A DNA stretch of 64,000 nucleotides from Streptomyces griseus subsp. griseus. GTDB taxonomy: Bacteria; Actinomycetota; Actinomycetes; Streptomycetales; Streptomycetaceae. Location of the stretch: NCBI RefSeq assembly GCF_000720255.1, contig NZ_JOJE01000001.1:434001-498000 (forward strand). Reading direction: 5' to 3'. Positions 1 through 8,628 of the stretch are shown piece after piece (the stretch's first letter is position 1; every line of letters starts with the position of its first letter). The notes beneath the pieces were generated by a model. The model did not search any database. It worked only from the letters and a program-made list of their open reading frames with translations, and was not told the origin of the DNA. A program made the position numbers and the translations under genes.

Positions 1-1287
1 GGGACGTACCGATATCCGGCCGAGGGCCCCACCGCGGAGCACCTGCTCGCTTTCCTCGCCGACGGCAAGGAGATCGAGGAACTGTCGATGGTCGTCGACG
101 AGGAGCTCAAGATGATGTGCACCGTCGGTGACATGGGCGGGGTGGTGGTCGGACCCCGGCTCAAGGAGATGGCGCACCTGGCGCACACCGAGTACGAGCT
201 GCGGGGGAAGTCCTCGCTGGACGCGCGCGAGGTCCTGAGGGAGACGATGTTCGCCGCCACCGTCACCGGCTCGCCCGTGCAGAACGCGTGCCGGGTGATC
301 GAGCGGCACGAAGTCGGTGGGCGTGGCTACTACGCGGGTGCGCTGGCCCTGCTCGGCCGGGACGCCGGCGGCGCTCAGACCCTCGACTCCCCCATCCTCA
401 TCCGCACCGCCGACCTCGACGCGGCCGGGCGGCTGCGGGTGCCGGTCGGCGCGACACTGGTGCGCGGCTCGGACCCGGCGAGCGAGGTCGCGGAGACCCA
501 TGCGAAGGCGGCGGGCGTGCTGGCGGCGCTGGGCGTGCGGGAGCAGCGGCCGCGCGGTGAGGGCGTACGGCCGGAGCTGGCCGACGATCCGCGGGTGCGG
601 GCCGCGCTGGACGGGCGCCGGGGCTCGCTGGCGCCGTTCTGGCTGCGGATGCAGGAGCCGACCCGGGAGTTGTCCGGCCATGCCCTGGTCGTCGACGGCG
701 AGGACACGTTCACGGCGATGCTGGCGCACGTCCTCAGGTCGAGCGGCCTGGAGGTGACCGTCCGGCGGTACGACGAGCCGGGGCTGCGGGAGGCGGTGCT
801 CGCGCACGAGGGGCCGGTGGTGCTGGGGCCCGGACCGGGCGATCCGTCGGACACGGCCGACCCGAAGATGCGGTTCCTGCGGGCCCTGACCGCCGAGGTC
901 GTCCGGGAGCACCGGCACGGCGTCCTGGGCGTCTGCCTCGGCCACGAGCTGATCGCGGCCGAGCTGGGGCTGGAGATCGTACGCAAGGAGGTGCCGTACC
1001 AGGGGGCGCAGACGGAGATCGACCTGTTCGGGCGGAGCGAGACCGTCGGTTTCTACAACAGCTTCGTGGCGCGCTGCGACGACGAGGCGGCCGCGGAGCT
1101 GGCCGCGCACGACGTGGGGGTGAGTCGCAGCGGGACCGGCGAGGTGCACGCCCTGCGCGGCCGCGGCTTCGCGGGCGTGCAGTTCCACCCCGAGTCGGTG
1201 CTGACGCTGAACGGTGCCGCCGTCGTCCGTGAGCTGGTCGGCGGGCTGCGCGACGCCGGCGCGGCCGAGCGGCGGCCCGTTCTGTAG
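1..1287 (+). CDS. Anthranilate synthase, fused TrpE/TrpG type (5'-truncated by window edge)
   Basis: Converts chorismate and glutamine-derived ammonia to anthranilate, the first step of tryptophan or a specialised aromatic pathway. The frame is open from base 1, so the N-terminal part of the chorismate-binding domain lies outside the window. What remains is the C-terminal TrpE-like part (chorismate-domain motif with VTGSPVQNA near codons 90-98) followed by a class-I glutamine amidotransferase. The nucleophile Cys lies in VCLGHE (codon at 934-936) and the His/Glu pair in QFHPES (about 1180-1197). The single-chain fusion resembles PhzE-like or TrpEG enzymes rather than separate TrpE and TrpG. 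It converges with the phosphofructokinase gene, 16 bp away. Primary versus secondary metabolic role cannot be decided here, although trpD lies 27 kb downstream. Confidence 0.9.
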   Translation, partial: GTYRYPAEGPTAEHLLAFLADGKEIEELSMVVDEELKMMCTVGDMGGVVVGPRLKEMAHLAHTEYELRGKSSLDAREVLRETMFAATVTGSPVQNACRVIERHEVGGRGYYAGALALLGRDAGGAQTLDSPILIRTADLDAAGRLRVPVGATLVRGSDPASEVAETHAKAAGVLAALGVREQRPRGEGVRPELADDPRVRAALDGRRGSLAPFWLRMQEPTRELSGHALVVDGEDTFTAMLAHVLRSSGLEVTVRRYDEPGLREAVLAHEGPVVLGPGPGDPSDTADPKMRFLRALTAEVVREHRHGVLGVCLGHELIAAELGLEIVRKEVPYQGAQTEIDLFGRSETVGFYNSFVARCDDEAAAELAAHDVGVSRSGTGEVHALRGRGFAGVQFHPESVLTLNGAAVVRELVGGLRDAGAAERRPVL

Positions 1288-1303
1288 TCGGGTCGGTCCG
1301 GGT

Positions 1304-2332
1304 TCAGCCGAAGAAGACGCCGACCTCTTCGTACAGCTTCAGGTCGACCGTCTTCAGCTTGGCCGTGGCGTCCGCGATCGGGACGCGGACGATGTCCGTT
1401 CCACGCAGCGCGACCATCTTGCCGTAGTCGCGCTCGTGGACGGCGTCGATGGCGTGCAGGCCGAAGCGGGTGGCGAGCCAGCGGTCGAAGGCGCTCGGGG
1501 TACCACCGCGCTGGACGTGTCCGAGGACGGTGGTGCGGGCCTCCTTGCCCGTGCGCCTCTCGATCTCCTTGGCCAGCCACTCGCCGACCCCGGACAGCCG
1601 GACGTGCCCGAAGGAGTCCAGCGACTCGTCCTTGAGCACCATCTGGCCGTCCTTCGGCATGGCCCCTTCGGCGACGACGACGATCGGGGCGTAGGACGCC
1701 TTGAAGCGGGAGGTGACCCAGGCGCACACCTGGTCCACGTCGAAGCGCTGTTCGGGGATGAGGATGACGTTGGCGCCGCCGGCCAGGCCGGAGTGGATGG
1801 CGATCCAGCCGGCGTGACGGCCCATCACCTCGCAGACCAGGACGCGCATGTGGGACTCGGCGGTGGTGTGCAGCCGGTCGATCGCCTCCGTCGCGATGCC
1901 GACGGCGGTGTCGAAGCCGAAGGTGTAGTCGGTGGCGGACAGGTCGTTGTCGATGGTCTTCGGCACACCGACCACGGGCACGCCGTACTCGTCGGTGAGG
2001 CGGGCGGCGACGCCCAGGGTGTCCTCGCCGCCGATCGCGACGAGCGCGTCGACCTCCAGCTTGGCGAGGTTCTCCTTGATCCGGCGGATGCCGTTCTCCA
2101 CCTTCAGCGGATTGGTCCGTGAGGAGCCGAGGATGGTGCCGCCCCGGGGCAGGATGCCGCGCACCGCCGGGATGTCGAGGCGCACGGTGTCGCCTTCGAG
2201 GGGCCCCCGCCAGCCGTCCCGGAAGCCGACGAAGTCATGGCCGTACTCCTGCACGCCCTTGCGGACGATGCCCCGGATGACGGCGTTGAGCCCGGGGCAG
2301 TCGCCGCCTCCGGTCAGTACTCCGACCCGCAT
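1304..2332 (-). CDS. pfkA: 6-phosphofructokinase (PfkA family, D104/K125 signature)
   Basis: Phosphorylates fructose 6-phosphate at C1 in glycolysis. The 342-residue protein has the family P-loop equivalent TGGGDCPGLN (residues 7-16), GGEDT (101-105) and PKTIDND (124-130), plus MGRHAGW and HVQRGG further on. The discriminating residues are Asp104 and Lys125. In the PfkA family Asp plus Lys at these two positions is usually linked to pyrophosphate dependence, while ATP enzymes have Gly at the first. The phosphoryl donor is therefore uncertain, and it may be a paralogue rather than the main ATP-PFK. The ATG start is preceded by GAAGGGA with 6-nt spacing. It is transcribed alone, with the macRS pair upstream on the same strand. 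Confidence 0.92.
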   Translation of the reverse strand: MRVGVLTGGGDCPGLNAVIRGIVRKGVQEYGHDFVGFRDGWRGPLEGDTVRLDIPAVRGILPRGGTILGSSRTNPLKVENGIRRIKENLAKLEVDALVAIGGEDTLGVAARLTDEYGVPVVGVPKTIDNDLSATDYTFGFDTAVGIATEAIDRLHTTAESHMRVLVCEVMGRHAGWIAIHSGLAGGANVILIPEQRFDVDQVCAWVTSRFKASYAPIVVVAEGAMPKDGQMVLKDESLDSFGHVRLSGVGEWLAKEIERRTGKEARTTVLGHVQRGGTPSAFDRWLATRFGLHAIDAVHERDYGKMVALRGTDIVRVPIADATAKLKTVDLKLYEEVGVFFG

Positions 2333-2449
2333 GGAAATGTCCCTTCGCCGAAGTTTCTGGTGAAGGCCACGCTAATGGTGATCCAGGTCACACAGGGATG
2401 GGCGCGAAGGGCATTCCGGTGAACTGTGCGGGAGTTGGCCCAGTGGTGC

Positions 2450-3127
2450 CTACTCGTCGTCGAGTCCGCGCTCTATCGCGTAGCGGACGAGCTCCACCCG
2501 GTTGTGCAACTGGAGCTTGCCGAGGGTGTTCTGAACGTGGTTCTGGACCGTGCGGTGGGAGATGACGAGGCGTTCGGCGATCTGCTTGTAGCTCAGGCCC
2601 TTGGCGACCAGCCGCAGCACCTCGGTCTCGCGTTCGGTCAGCCGCGGCGCCTTCGGCTCGTCGGTGTCCTGCGCCGGTCCGGGCTCCGAGGCCAGGCGCC
2701 GGTACTCGCCGAGGACCAGCCCGGCCAGGCCGGGCGTGAACACCGGGTCACCGACCGCCGTGCGGCGCACCGCGTCCACCAGCTCCTCCGTCGACGCCGA
2801 CTTCAGCAGATAGCCGGTCGCGCCGGACTTCACCGCCTCCAGCACGTCCGCGTGCTCACCGCTCGCCGACAGCACCAGCACACGCAGCGCCGGGTTCGCC
2901 GCGACGACCTCCTTGCAGACCTGGACGCCCGGCTTCGCCGGCAGGTTCAGGTCCAGGACGAGGACGTCGGGCACGGCGGCCTTGGCGCGGCGTACCGCCT
3001 GCTCGCCGTCACCGGCGGTGGCGACCACCTCGAAGCCGGACTCGCCCAGGTCCCGGGCGACGGCGTCGCGCCACATGGGGTGGTCGTCGACCACCATGAC
3101 CTTGATCGTGCCCTGCTGTTCGCTCAT
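2450..3127 (-). CDS. macR: NarL/LuxR-family response regulator MacR
   Basis: DNA-binding response regulator of a two-component system. The 225-residue protein has an N-terminal receiver with acidic pair D14/D15, phospho-acceptor D59 (VLDLNLP) and K109, then a LuxR-type helix-turn-helix at about 160-215 (LTERETEVLRLVAKG ... HRTVQNHV). Its start codon overlaps the stop of the sensor kinase gene in an ATGA, so the two are translationally coupled. The pair, its sequence and its place beside this phosphofructokinase match MacRS of S. coelicolor (SCO2120/2121 from memory), reported to control morphogenic membrane protein genes. Assignment as MacR is by neighbourhood and resemblance, without alignment. 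Confidence 0.88.
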   Translation of the reverse strand: MSEQQGTIKVMVVDDHPMWRDAVARDLGESGFEVVATAGDGEQAVRRAKAAVPDVLVLDLNLPAKPGVQVCKEVVAANPALRVLVLSASGEHADVLEAVKSGATGYLLKSASTEELVDAVRRTAVGDPVFTPGLAGLVLGEYRRLASEPGPAQDTDEPKAPRLTERETEVLRLVAKGLSYKQIAERLVISHRTVQNHVQNTLGKLQLHNRVELVRYAIERGLDDE

Positions 3128-4368
3128 CGCCTGTCCGCCTTGTCTGCCTTTTCCCGCGAGACCTTCGGTACCGTCAGCTCCACTTCCGTGCCCTGCCCCG
3201 GAGTCGAGATCAACTCGGCGCTGCCGCCGAGGTCGCGCAGCCGCCCCCGGATCGACAGGGCCACGCCCAGCCGCCCCTCGCCCTCGGCCTGCGCGAGCCG
3301 CCCCTCCGCGATGCCGGGGCCGTCGTCCCGTACGGAGACGATCACCGCGTCGGGCTCGTCCTCGACCAGGATCCACGCCCGGGCGTCCTCGCCGACGTGC
3401 TCGCGTACGTTGTCCAGCGCGGCCCCGACGGCTGCGGCCAGCTCCTTCGCGGCGGGCCGGGGCAGCAGGACCGGGGCGCCCGGCTCGGCGAGGTTGACCC
3501 GGGCCGAGGCGTAGGGCGCGAGCAGCGCGCGCAGGTCGACGGGGCCGGCCACGGCGCCCGTCCGCTCCTCCTCCTCCGCCTCCTCCACGGCTCGTACCAG
3601 CGCGCCCTGGGCCGCGTCCTCCGACACCCGGGAGACCGGGACGAGTCCGCCGGAGACGAGGGTGCGCAGCGCCACCTCCTGCTCGCCGGCCAGCCGGCCC
3701 AGCTCGGCCGCCTCGCCGCCGATGACCGCGCCGCGCCGCTGCACCATGGCCAGGACCTGGAGCACGCTGTCGTGGATGTCCCGGGCGAGCCGCTCCCGCT
3801 CCCGGGTCGCGGCCTCGATCTCCAGGGCACGGGCGAGGGTGCGCTCGGAGGCGCGGGCGACCTCGACGACGTAGCCGATGGCGATGGAGGCGACCCAGAC
3901 GAGGATCACGTTGTGGACGGTGTCGCGGGCCGGGGTACCGCGCTGCACGAGGTTGACGACGGCGACCGCGGAGGACGCGAACGCCGCCCAGCGCCAGCCG
4001 CCCTTGATGGCGAAGGCGAGCACGGAACCGGCGGTCCATATCGACGGCAGCGTCGGACCGCCCGACTGGATCCGCTCGTGGGCGTCGGCGACGGAGGTCA
4101 GCAGGATGCCGGTGAGGGCGATGGTGAGGTCGGCGGCGAGGAAGGGCTTGGTGCAGCTCGCCGCGTTGGCGACCTTGGGCAGGGTGGCCAGGGTCCAGAC
4201 GAACAGGACGGCGTAGTACGCGACGGCGACCCAGGGGCGGACGAACCCGTCGTAGGCGGTGGCGAAGAAACCGACCGCGTACAGCATGGTGAGCACCCGG
4301 TAGCCGGCCAGCGCACGCCACAGCGGCTGCTCGACCGACATCCGCATCACGCGCTCGCGCTTGACCAT
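3124..4368 (-). CDS. macS: Sensor histidine kinase MacS
   Basis: Membrane sensor kinase that should phosphorylate the adjacent response regulator. It has 414 residues: about five hydrophobic segments in residues 20-170 and a HisKA_3 dimerisation domain with the phospho-acceptor His199 (ARDIHDSVLQVL). A C-terminal HATPase domain follows with an N-box-like stretch around 310-325 and a G1 box DDGPGI near 350. The short non-catalytic membrane sensor with no extracellular domain fits a kinase that reads membrane state. ATG is the apparent start; a second in-frame ATG lies 7 codons downstream and cannot be excluded. The gene for the acyltransferase lies 34 bp upstream on the same strand, so a longer transcript is possible. 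Confidence 0.88.
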   Translation of the reverse strand: MVKRERVMRMSVEQPLWRALAGYRVLTMLYAVGFFATAYDGFVRPWVAVAYYAVLFVWTLATLPKVANAASCTKPFLAADLTIALTGILLTSVADAHERIQSGGPTLPSIWTAGSVLAFAIKGGWRWAAFASSAVAVVNLVQRGTPARDTVHNVILVWVASIAIGYVVEVARASERTLARALEIEAATRERERLARDIHDSVLQVLAMVQRRGAVIGGEAAELGRLAGEQEVALRTLVSGGLVPVSRVSEDAAQGALVRAVEEAEEEERTGAVAGPVDLRALLAPYASARVNLAEPGAPVLLPRPAAKELAAAVGAALDNVREHVGEDARAWILVEDEPDAVIVSVRDDGPGIAEGRLAQAEGEGRLGVALSIRGRLRDLGGSAELISTPGQGTEVELTVPKVSREKADKADRR

Positions 4369-4402
4369 CTCCCCCGCCCCCGATCGCCCCCGGACCGTGC
4401 GA

Positions 4403-5188
4403 CTACTGGTCCTTCTCGGCCTGTTCGGCCTTCTCCTTCTGGTCCTTCTCCGCCTGCGCGAGGGCCGCCTTCGCCGCCTTCTCCGCGTCCTTCCCGGCCT
4501 TGGCCGCCTCCGCGATCTGCCGCTTGGCGGCGGTCGCGTACATGTCCACGTACTCCTGGCCGGAGAGCTTCATGATCTCGTACATGACCTCGTCGGTCAG
4601 CGCGCGCAGCACGAAGCGGTCGTGGTCCATGCCCTCGTAGCGGCTGAAGTCCAGCGGCTTCCCGATCCGGATGCCCGGCCGCATCACCTTCGGGACGACC
4701 TTCCCGGGCGGCTGGATCTTCTCCGTGTCGATCATGGCGACCGGGATCACGGGCGCGCCGGTGGCGAGTGCGACACGCGCGAGGCCACCCGGCTTGCCGC
4801 GGTAGAGGCGGCCGTCGGGCGAGCGCGTGCCCTCCGGGTAGATACCGAACAGCTCACCGCGCTCCAGGACGCCTATCCCGCTCTTGATGGCGGCCTCGCC
4901 CGCGCCGCGCCCTCCGGAGCGGTCCACGGGGAGCTGCCCCACGCCCTTGAAGAAGGCGGCCGTCAACCGTCCCTTCACCCCGGGCGTGGTGAAGTACTCG
5001 GCCTTCGCGATGAAGGTGACCTTGCGGTCGAGGACCGCGGGCAGGAAGAACGAGTCGGAGAAGGAGAGGTGATTGCTCGCCAGGATCGCGGGCCCCTCGG
5101 CCGGAACGTTCTCCAGGCCCTCCACCCAGGGCCTGAAGACGAGCTTCAGCGACCCCCCGACGGAAACCTTCATCGCGCCGTACAACAA
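4403..5188 (-). CDS. 1-acyl-glycerol-3-phosphate acyltransferase (PlsC family)
   Basis: Predicted membrane-associated acyltransferase that adds an acyl chain to lysophosphatidic acid or a related acceptor in phospholipid or PIM assembly. The 261-residue protein shows the HX4D catalytic motif (NHLSFSD, about residues 39-45) and the glycerophosphate-binding motif PEGTRSP (about 119-125). The C-terminal 40 residues are a Lys/Glu/Ala-rich coil ending KEKAEQAEKDQ. The start is a TTG: AGGAGG lies 7 nt before it, whereas the first ATG, five codons in, is too far from that site. Mycobacteria have a similar acyltransferase (Rv2182c) in the corresponding neighbourhood. Acceptor specificity is not visible. 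Confidence 0.88.
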   Translation of the reverse strand: MLYGAMKVSVGGSLKLVFRPWVEGLENVPAEGPAILASNHLSFSDSFFLPAVLDRKVTFIAKAEYFTTPGVKGRLTAAFFKGVGQLPVDRSGGRGAGEAAIKSGIGVLERGELFGIYPEGTRSPDGRLYRGKPGGLARVALATGAPVIPVAMIDTEKIQPPGKVVPKVMRPGIRIGKPLDFSRYEGMDHDRFVLRALTDEVMYEIMKLSGQEYVDMYATAAKRQIAEAAKAGKDAEKAAKAALAQAEKDQKEKAEQAEKDQ

Positions 5189-5319
5189 CCGAGTGCCTCC
5201 TGTGTCTGTCGTTCAGACCTTAACCCGGAGCGCCGTCAAAGAGACCGACGGCCCTGGTCGGTGTCAGTGTGGTCGCGTACGGTGAAGCAACGTCCACTCT
5301 CATGAACAGGAGACCGAAG

Positions 5320-6099
5320 GTGCCGGTCCTTCCTGGAGCCGAGCCGTACCGCCATGACGGCGGGGAGGTGGGGGTCCTCCTCTGTCACGGTTTCACCGGT
5401 TCCCCCCAGTCGCTGCGCCCCTGGGCGGAGCATCTCGCCGCGCGCGGACTGACCGTCTCGCTGCCCCTGCTGCCCGGGCACGGGACCCGTTGGGAGGACA
5501 TGCAGCTCACCGGCTGGCAGGACTGGTACGCGGAGGTCGACCGCGAGCTGCGGTCCCTGCGCCGGACCTGCGGCCAGGTGTTCGTGGCCGGTCTGTCCAT
5601 GGGCGGCGCCCTCGCGCTGCGGCTGGCGGCGAAGCACGGGGACGCGATCAGCGGCATCGCGGTCGTCAACCCGGCGAACAAGGTGCACGGCCTGTCCGCG
5701 TACGCCCTCCCGGTGGCCCGCCACCTGGTGCGGTCGACCCGGGGCATCACCAGCGACATCGCGAAGGAGGGCGGCGTGGAGATCGGGTACGACCGGGTGC
5801 CGTTGCACGCCGCGCACTCCCTGCGCACCTTCTTCCGCCAGGTCGACGGCGAGCTGCCGCAGGTCACGCAGCCGCTGCTGCTTCTGCGCAGCGCGCGTGA
5901 CCATGTCGTGCCGGCGGCCGACTCGGCCCGGGTCCTGAGCCGGGTGTCGTCGACGGACGTACGGGAGGTCGTGCTGGAACAGAGCTACCACGTGGCGACG
6001 TTGGACCACGACGCGGACCGGATCTTCGAGGAGAGCTACGCGTTCATCGCCCGGCTCGCACCCAGTGTCGGCAAAGAAGGGACGACGGCAGGTGGCTGA
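5320..6099 (+). CDS. Alpha/beta-fold hydrolase, Est30-like carboxylesterase/monoacylglycerol lipase
   Basis: Serine hydrolase likely acting on short-chain esters or monoacylglycerols in the cytoplasm. Motifs include the oxyanion stretch CHGFTGSP, nucleophile elbow AGLSMGG, acid residue in SARDHVV and the catalytic His in QSYHVATLDHD. That spacing and the length of 259 residues match the Est30 family. The GTG start has CAGGAG 6 nt upstream; an in-frame ATG six codons earlier has no ribosome site. A possible -10 box TACGGT lies at 5278-5283, between this gene and the divergent acyltransferase gene. The next gene overlaps its end by 8 bp. Confidence 0.85.
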   Translation: MPVLPGAEPYRHDGGEVGVLLCHGFTGSPQSLRPWAEHLAARGLTVSLPLLPGHGTRWEDMQLTGWQDWYAEVDRELRSLRRTCGQVFVAGLSMGGALALRLAAKHGDAISGIAVVNPANKVHGLSAYALPVARHLVRSTRGITSDIAKEGGVEIGYDRVPLHAAHSLRTFFRQVDGELPQVTQPLLLLRSARDHVVPAADSARVLSRVSSTDVREVVLEQSYHVATLDHDADRIFEESYAFIARLAPSVGKEGTTAGG

Positions 6100-6694
6100 G
6101 CACGACGCCGACCGCGAGGATCGCGAGGACGAGCACCGGGAGAACGGCGAGCCGGAGGAGCAGCACGTGCCCTTCGACGAGGAGGCCGCCTGGGCGGCGA
6201 TCGTCGCGGGGTACGGCGAGGAGCCGGTGGATCCGCCGGGCGCCAAGCCGTTCAAGTCCGTGGAGGACCTGGCGCTGCTCGAGACCGAGCCGAACGACGA
6301 GGAGCCGAAGGAACCCAGGGAGTCGAAGGACCCGAAGGACAAGCCCGCCAAGCCGCTGGGCAGCTCCGTCGCCTTCGCGCCCGGCGTCGGCCCCCGCGAT
6401 TACAGCACGGCCGAGCCGTCGGAGGACGACTTCGACGAGGACGACGAGGGACACTTCGTACCGCCGGAGCCGCCGCCACTGCCGGCCGCGGACGCCACCG
6501 CGAAGTTCGCCTGGCTGGGTGTGATCGGCGGCCCCGTCCTGCTCCTGCTGGCTGTACTGCTGGGCTGGGAGATGACGTGGTGGCTGACGACCGTCTGCAT
6601 CGGCGGCTTCCTCGGCGGGTTCACCACCCTGGTCGTGCGGATGAAGACGGACGACGAGGACGGCGACGACCCGGGCCGGGGCGCGGTGGTCTGA
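6092..6694 (+). CDS. Conserved acidic membrane protein, function unknown
   Basis: I do not recognise a functional family. The 200-residue protein has a long, very acidic and probably disordered cytoplasmic region (residues 1-135, rich in Glu, Asp, Pro and Lys). Two closely spaced transmembrane helices follow (about 142-165 and 168-188: WLGVIGGPVLLLLAVLLGW, then WWLTTVCIGGFLGGFTTLVV), with a short acidic tail. The chosen GTG start is preceded by AAGGGA and overlaps the esterase stop by 8 bp, so the pair is co-translated. A GTG nine codons upstream is also in frame. Coupling to the esterase suggests a role at the membrane with a lipid substrate, but this is inference. Confidence 0.75.
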   Translation: MAEHDADREDREDEHRENGEPEEQHVPFDEEAAWAAIVAGYGEEPVDPPGAKPFKSVEDLALLETEPNDEEPKEPRESKDPKDKPAKPLGSSVAFAPGVGPRDYSTAEPSEDDFDEDDEGHFVPPEPPPLPAADATAKFAWLGVIGGPVLLLLAVLLGWEMTWWLTTVCIGGFLGGFTTLVVRMKTDDEDGDDPGRGAVV

Positions 6695-6713
6695 GCGCCG
6701 TACCGGGCGGGGA

Positions 6714-7469
6714 TCACGAGGCTGGGACTCGGAGGGCGGCCAGGACCGGAAGATGGTCGGTGGCCGCCCTCAGGTCTGTCGCGGTGATCCCCGGGAGATC
6801 GAGGGGCACCCCGCAGCCCAGGACTTCGACGCCCTTCGTCGCGAAGATCGCGTCGATGCGGTTGTACGGGCCGTTGCGCGTCCAGGTGGGTTCGCCGCCC
6901 CAGGGGGCGGTGGCCCAGCAGTCCTGGAGGCCGGCGGCGATACGGCGGAAGGTGCGGGAGCCGGGGCCTTCGTTGATGTCGCCGCCGGCGATGGCGTGCT
7001 CCACGCCCATCCCGGCGAGCCGGTCGAGGAGGAGTCCGCCCTGGTCGTAGCGCTCCTTCGCGTCCAGGCTGAGGTGACAGCTCAGGACGCCGAGCCGGGC
7101 GCCGCCGAAGCGGACGACGGCGGTGGCGAAGCCGCGGCGGTGCAGGCCCGGGGTGAGGGGCAGCAGGACGTCCTCGGTACGTTCGACGGTGGCGCGCAGG
7201 GAGGAGAGGATCGCCGGTCCGGCGGCCGTGGCGCCACCGGAGACGATCACCTGGCCGGAGTCGGCGGCGAGCCGGGCGAGTTTCTTGCGCCAGCGGAAGA
7301 AGCGGGGGGCTTCCTGGACCAGGACGAGGTCAGGGGCGCAGGCGGCGATCACTCGGGCGAGGGCGTCGGTGTCGTCGCGCATGGAGCGGATGTTGTAGCT
7401 GAGGACGCGGATGACGGCGGAGCCGTCGGGTTCCGTGCGGGAGCTTTCCAGCGGTGGGGGCGTCACCAT
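6714..7469 (-). CDS. Endonuclease/exonuclease/phosphatase-family metal-dependent hydrolase
   Basis: Member of the EEP superfamily, Mg-dependent phosphodiesterases or phosphatases acting on nucleic acids, inositol phosphates or lipids. In the 251-residue protein the order of signature motifs is complete: VLSYNIRS (metal/Asn, about 23-30), LVQEAP (metal Glu, about 50), SCHLSLD (about 130), GGDINEGPGS (catalytic Asp-x-Asn, about 162), RIDAIFA and the terminal ATDHLPV catalytic His. No signal peptide or extra domain is present, so it is probably cytoplasmic. It converges with the preceding membrane-protein gene 19 bp away. Substrate cannot be inferred. Confidence 0.85.
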   Translation of the reverse strand: MVTPPPLESSRTEPDGSAVIRVLSYNIRSMRDDTDALARVIAACAPDLVLVQEAPRFFRWRKKLARLAADSGQVIVSGGATAAGPAILSSLRATVERTEDVLLPLTPGLHRRGFATAVVRFGGARLGVLSCHLSLDAKERYDQGGLLLDRLAGMGVEHAIAGGDINEGPGSRTFRRIAAGLQDCWATAPWGGEPTWTRNGPYNRIDAIFATKGVEVLGCGVPLDLPGITATDLRAATDHLPVLAALRVPAS

Positions 7470-7535
7470 GCCGTCACGATACGTGGTGAGGGTTTGTCGG
7501 TGGGGTCGGTTCGGGGCGTGTGGGGTGTTCGTCTT

Positions 7536-7590
7536 GTGCGGGTGCGTCGTGGTGATTCGCGCAGTTCCCCGCGCCCCTGAAGCGGCGCGG
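7536..7590. repeat. Degenerate copy 1 of a dispersed Streptomyces intergenic repeat
   Basis: The intergenic sequence between the EEP hydrolase and glkA contains a GTGCGGGTGCGTCGTGG block, then a short spacer, then GCGCAGTTCCCCGCGCCCCT. The same module order recurs at 15850-15920 and 39419-39497. I recall this CGCAGTTCCCCGCGCCCCT module as very common in Streptomyces intergenic regions. Its function is unknown to me; no coding potential is visible. Confidence 0.6.
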
Positions 7591-7619
7591 AGGAACCCGC
7601 GTTCACAGCGACGAACCCT

Positions 7620-8573
7620 CTACATGATCGGGTCGGGTTCTCTCGCCAGGTCCGCCGCGCCCACCAGGCCCGCCTCGTTGCCGAGTTGGGCGGCGATGAC
7701 GTCGGCCACCGGGCGCCAGTTGCCGCCGACCAGCCAGCGCTTGTACGACTTGCGGATGGGGTCGAGCACCAGGTCGCCCTCGTCGGACAGGCCACCGCCG
7801 ACGATGAAGGCGGAGGGGTCGAAGAGGGAGGCGAGGTCGGCGAGACCGGCGCCGGCCCAGCGGGCGAGCTCGCGGTAGGAGTCGACGGCGACCGGGTCGC
7901 CCTGACGGGCGGCCATGGAGATGTGCTTGCCCTCGATGCCGTCGGGGGTGCCGTCGCCGAGGTCGAGCAGCACCTCGGCACGCTCGGGGGTGGCGTTGGC
8001 GCGCTGCTTGGCGTACCGGACGAGGGCGCGGCCGGAGGCGTACTGCTCCCAGCAGCCCTGTGAGCCGCAGCCGCACAGCAGGCCGTCGGGGACCATACGG
8101 ATGTGCCCGAACTCGGCGGCCACGCCGAAGTGTCCGCGGCGCAGCTTGTTGCCGATGATGATGCCGCCGCCGAGGCCGGTGCCGAGCGTGATGCAGATGA
8201 CGTTGCGGTGGCCCTTGCCCGCGCCGAACTTGTACTCGCCCCAGGCGGCGGCGTTGGCGTCGTTCTCCACGACCACGGGGAGGCCCACGCGGGCCTCCAC
8301 CTTCTCCTTCAGCGGCTCCTGACGCCAGTCGATGTTGGGCGCGAAGTAGACCGTGGAGCGCTGGCGGTTGACGTAGCCGGCCGCGCCGATGCCCACGCCG
8401 ACGATCTCGTGCCCGGCGCGGGCGCCCTCCACCGCCGAGGCGATGGCGTCCACGATGCCTTCGGGCGTGCCCGGGGTCGGCACCTTGAAGGTCGAGAGGA
8501 TGTTGCCTTCCTCATCGACCACGCCGGCCGCGATCTTCGTGCCGCCGATGTCGACGCCGATGGTGAGTCCCAT
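7620..8573 (-). CDS. glkA: Glucokinase, ROK family
   Basis: ATP-dependent glucokinase that makes glucose 6-phosphate and, in Streptomyces, is needed for carbon catabolite repression. The 317-residue protein begins with the ATP-binding DIGGTKIA and carries ENDANAAAWGE (catalytic Asp), LGTGLGGGII, and the ROK zinc-binding signature GHIRMVPDGLLCGCGSQGCWE with its Cys cluster. This is a full-length sugar kinase without the DNA-binding N-terminus found in ROK repressors. GAGGGA precedes the ATG. A DUF5304 gene lies 55 bp upstream on the same strand, the arrangement known for glkA and SCO2127 in S. coelicolor, and the two are probably cotranscribed. Confidence 0.95.
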   Translation of the reverse strand: MGLTIGVDIGGTKIAAGVVDEEGNILSTFKVPTPGTPEGIVDAIASAVEGARAGHEIVGVGIGAAGYVNRQRSTVYFAPNIDWRQEPLKEKVEARVGLPVVVENDANAAAWGEYKFGAGKGHRNVICITLGTGLGGGIIIGNKLRRGHFGVAAEFGHIRMVPDGLLCGCGSQGCWEQYASGRALVRYAKQRANATPERAEVLLDLGDGTPDGIEGKHISMAARQGDPVAVDSYRELARWAGAGLADLASLFDPSAFIVGGGLSDEGDLVLDPIRKSYKRWLVGGNWRPVADVIAAQLGNEAGLVGAADLAREPDPIM

Positions 8574-8628
8574 GAATCCCTCAGTTTCGGTCGAGCCCCG
8601 CTACGGCCAACCGTACCCGAGGGGATGC

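Noticed and set aside
3124..4321. Fusion of the kinase and regulator into one 623-residue protein
   Set aside because: The upstream part of that frame is a non-coding shadow of the kinase; the regulator has its own ATG overlapping the kinase stop.
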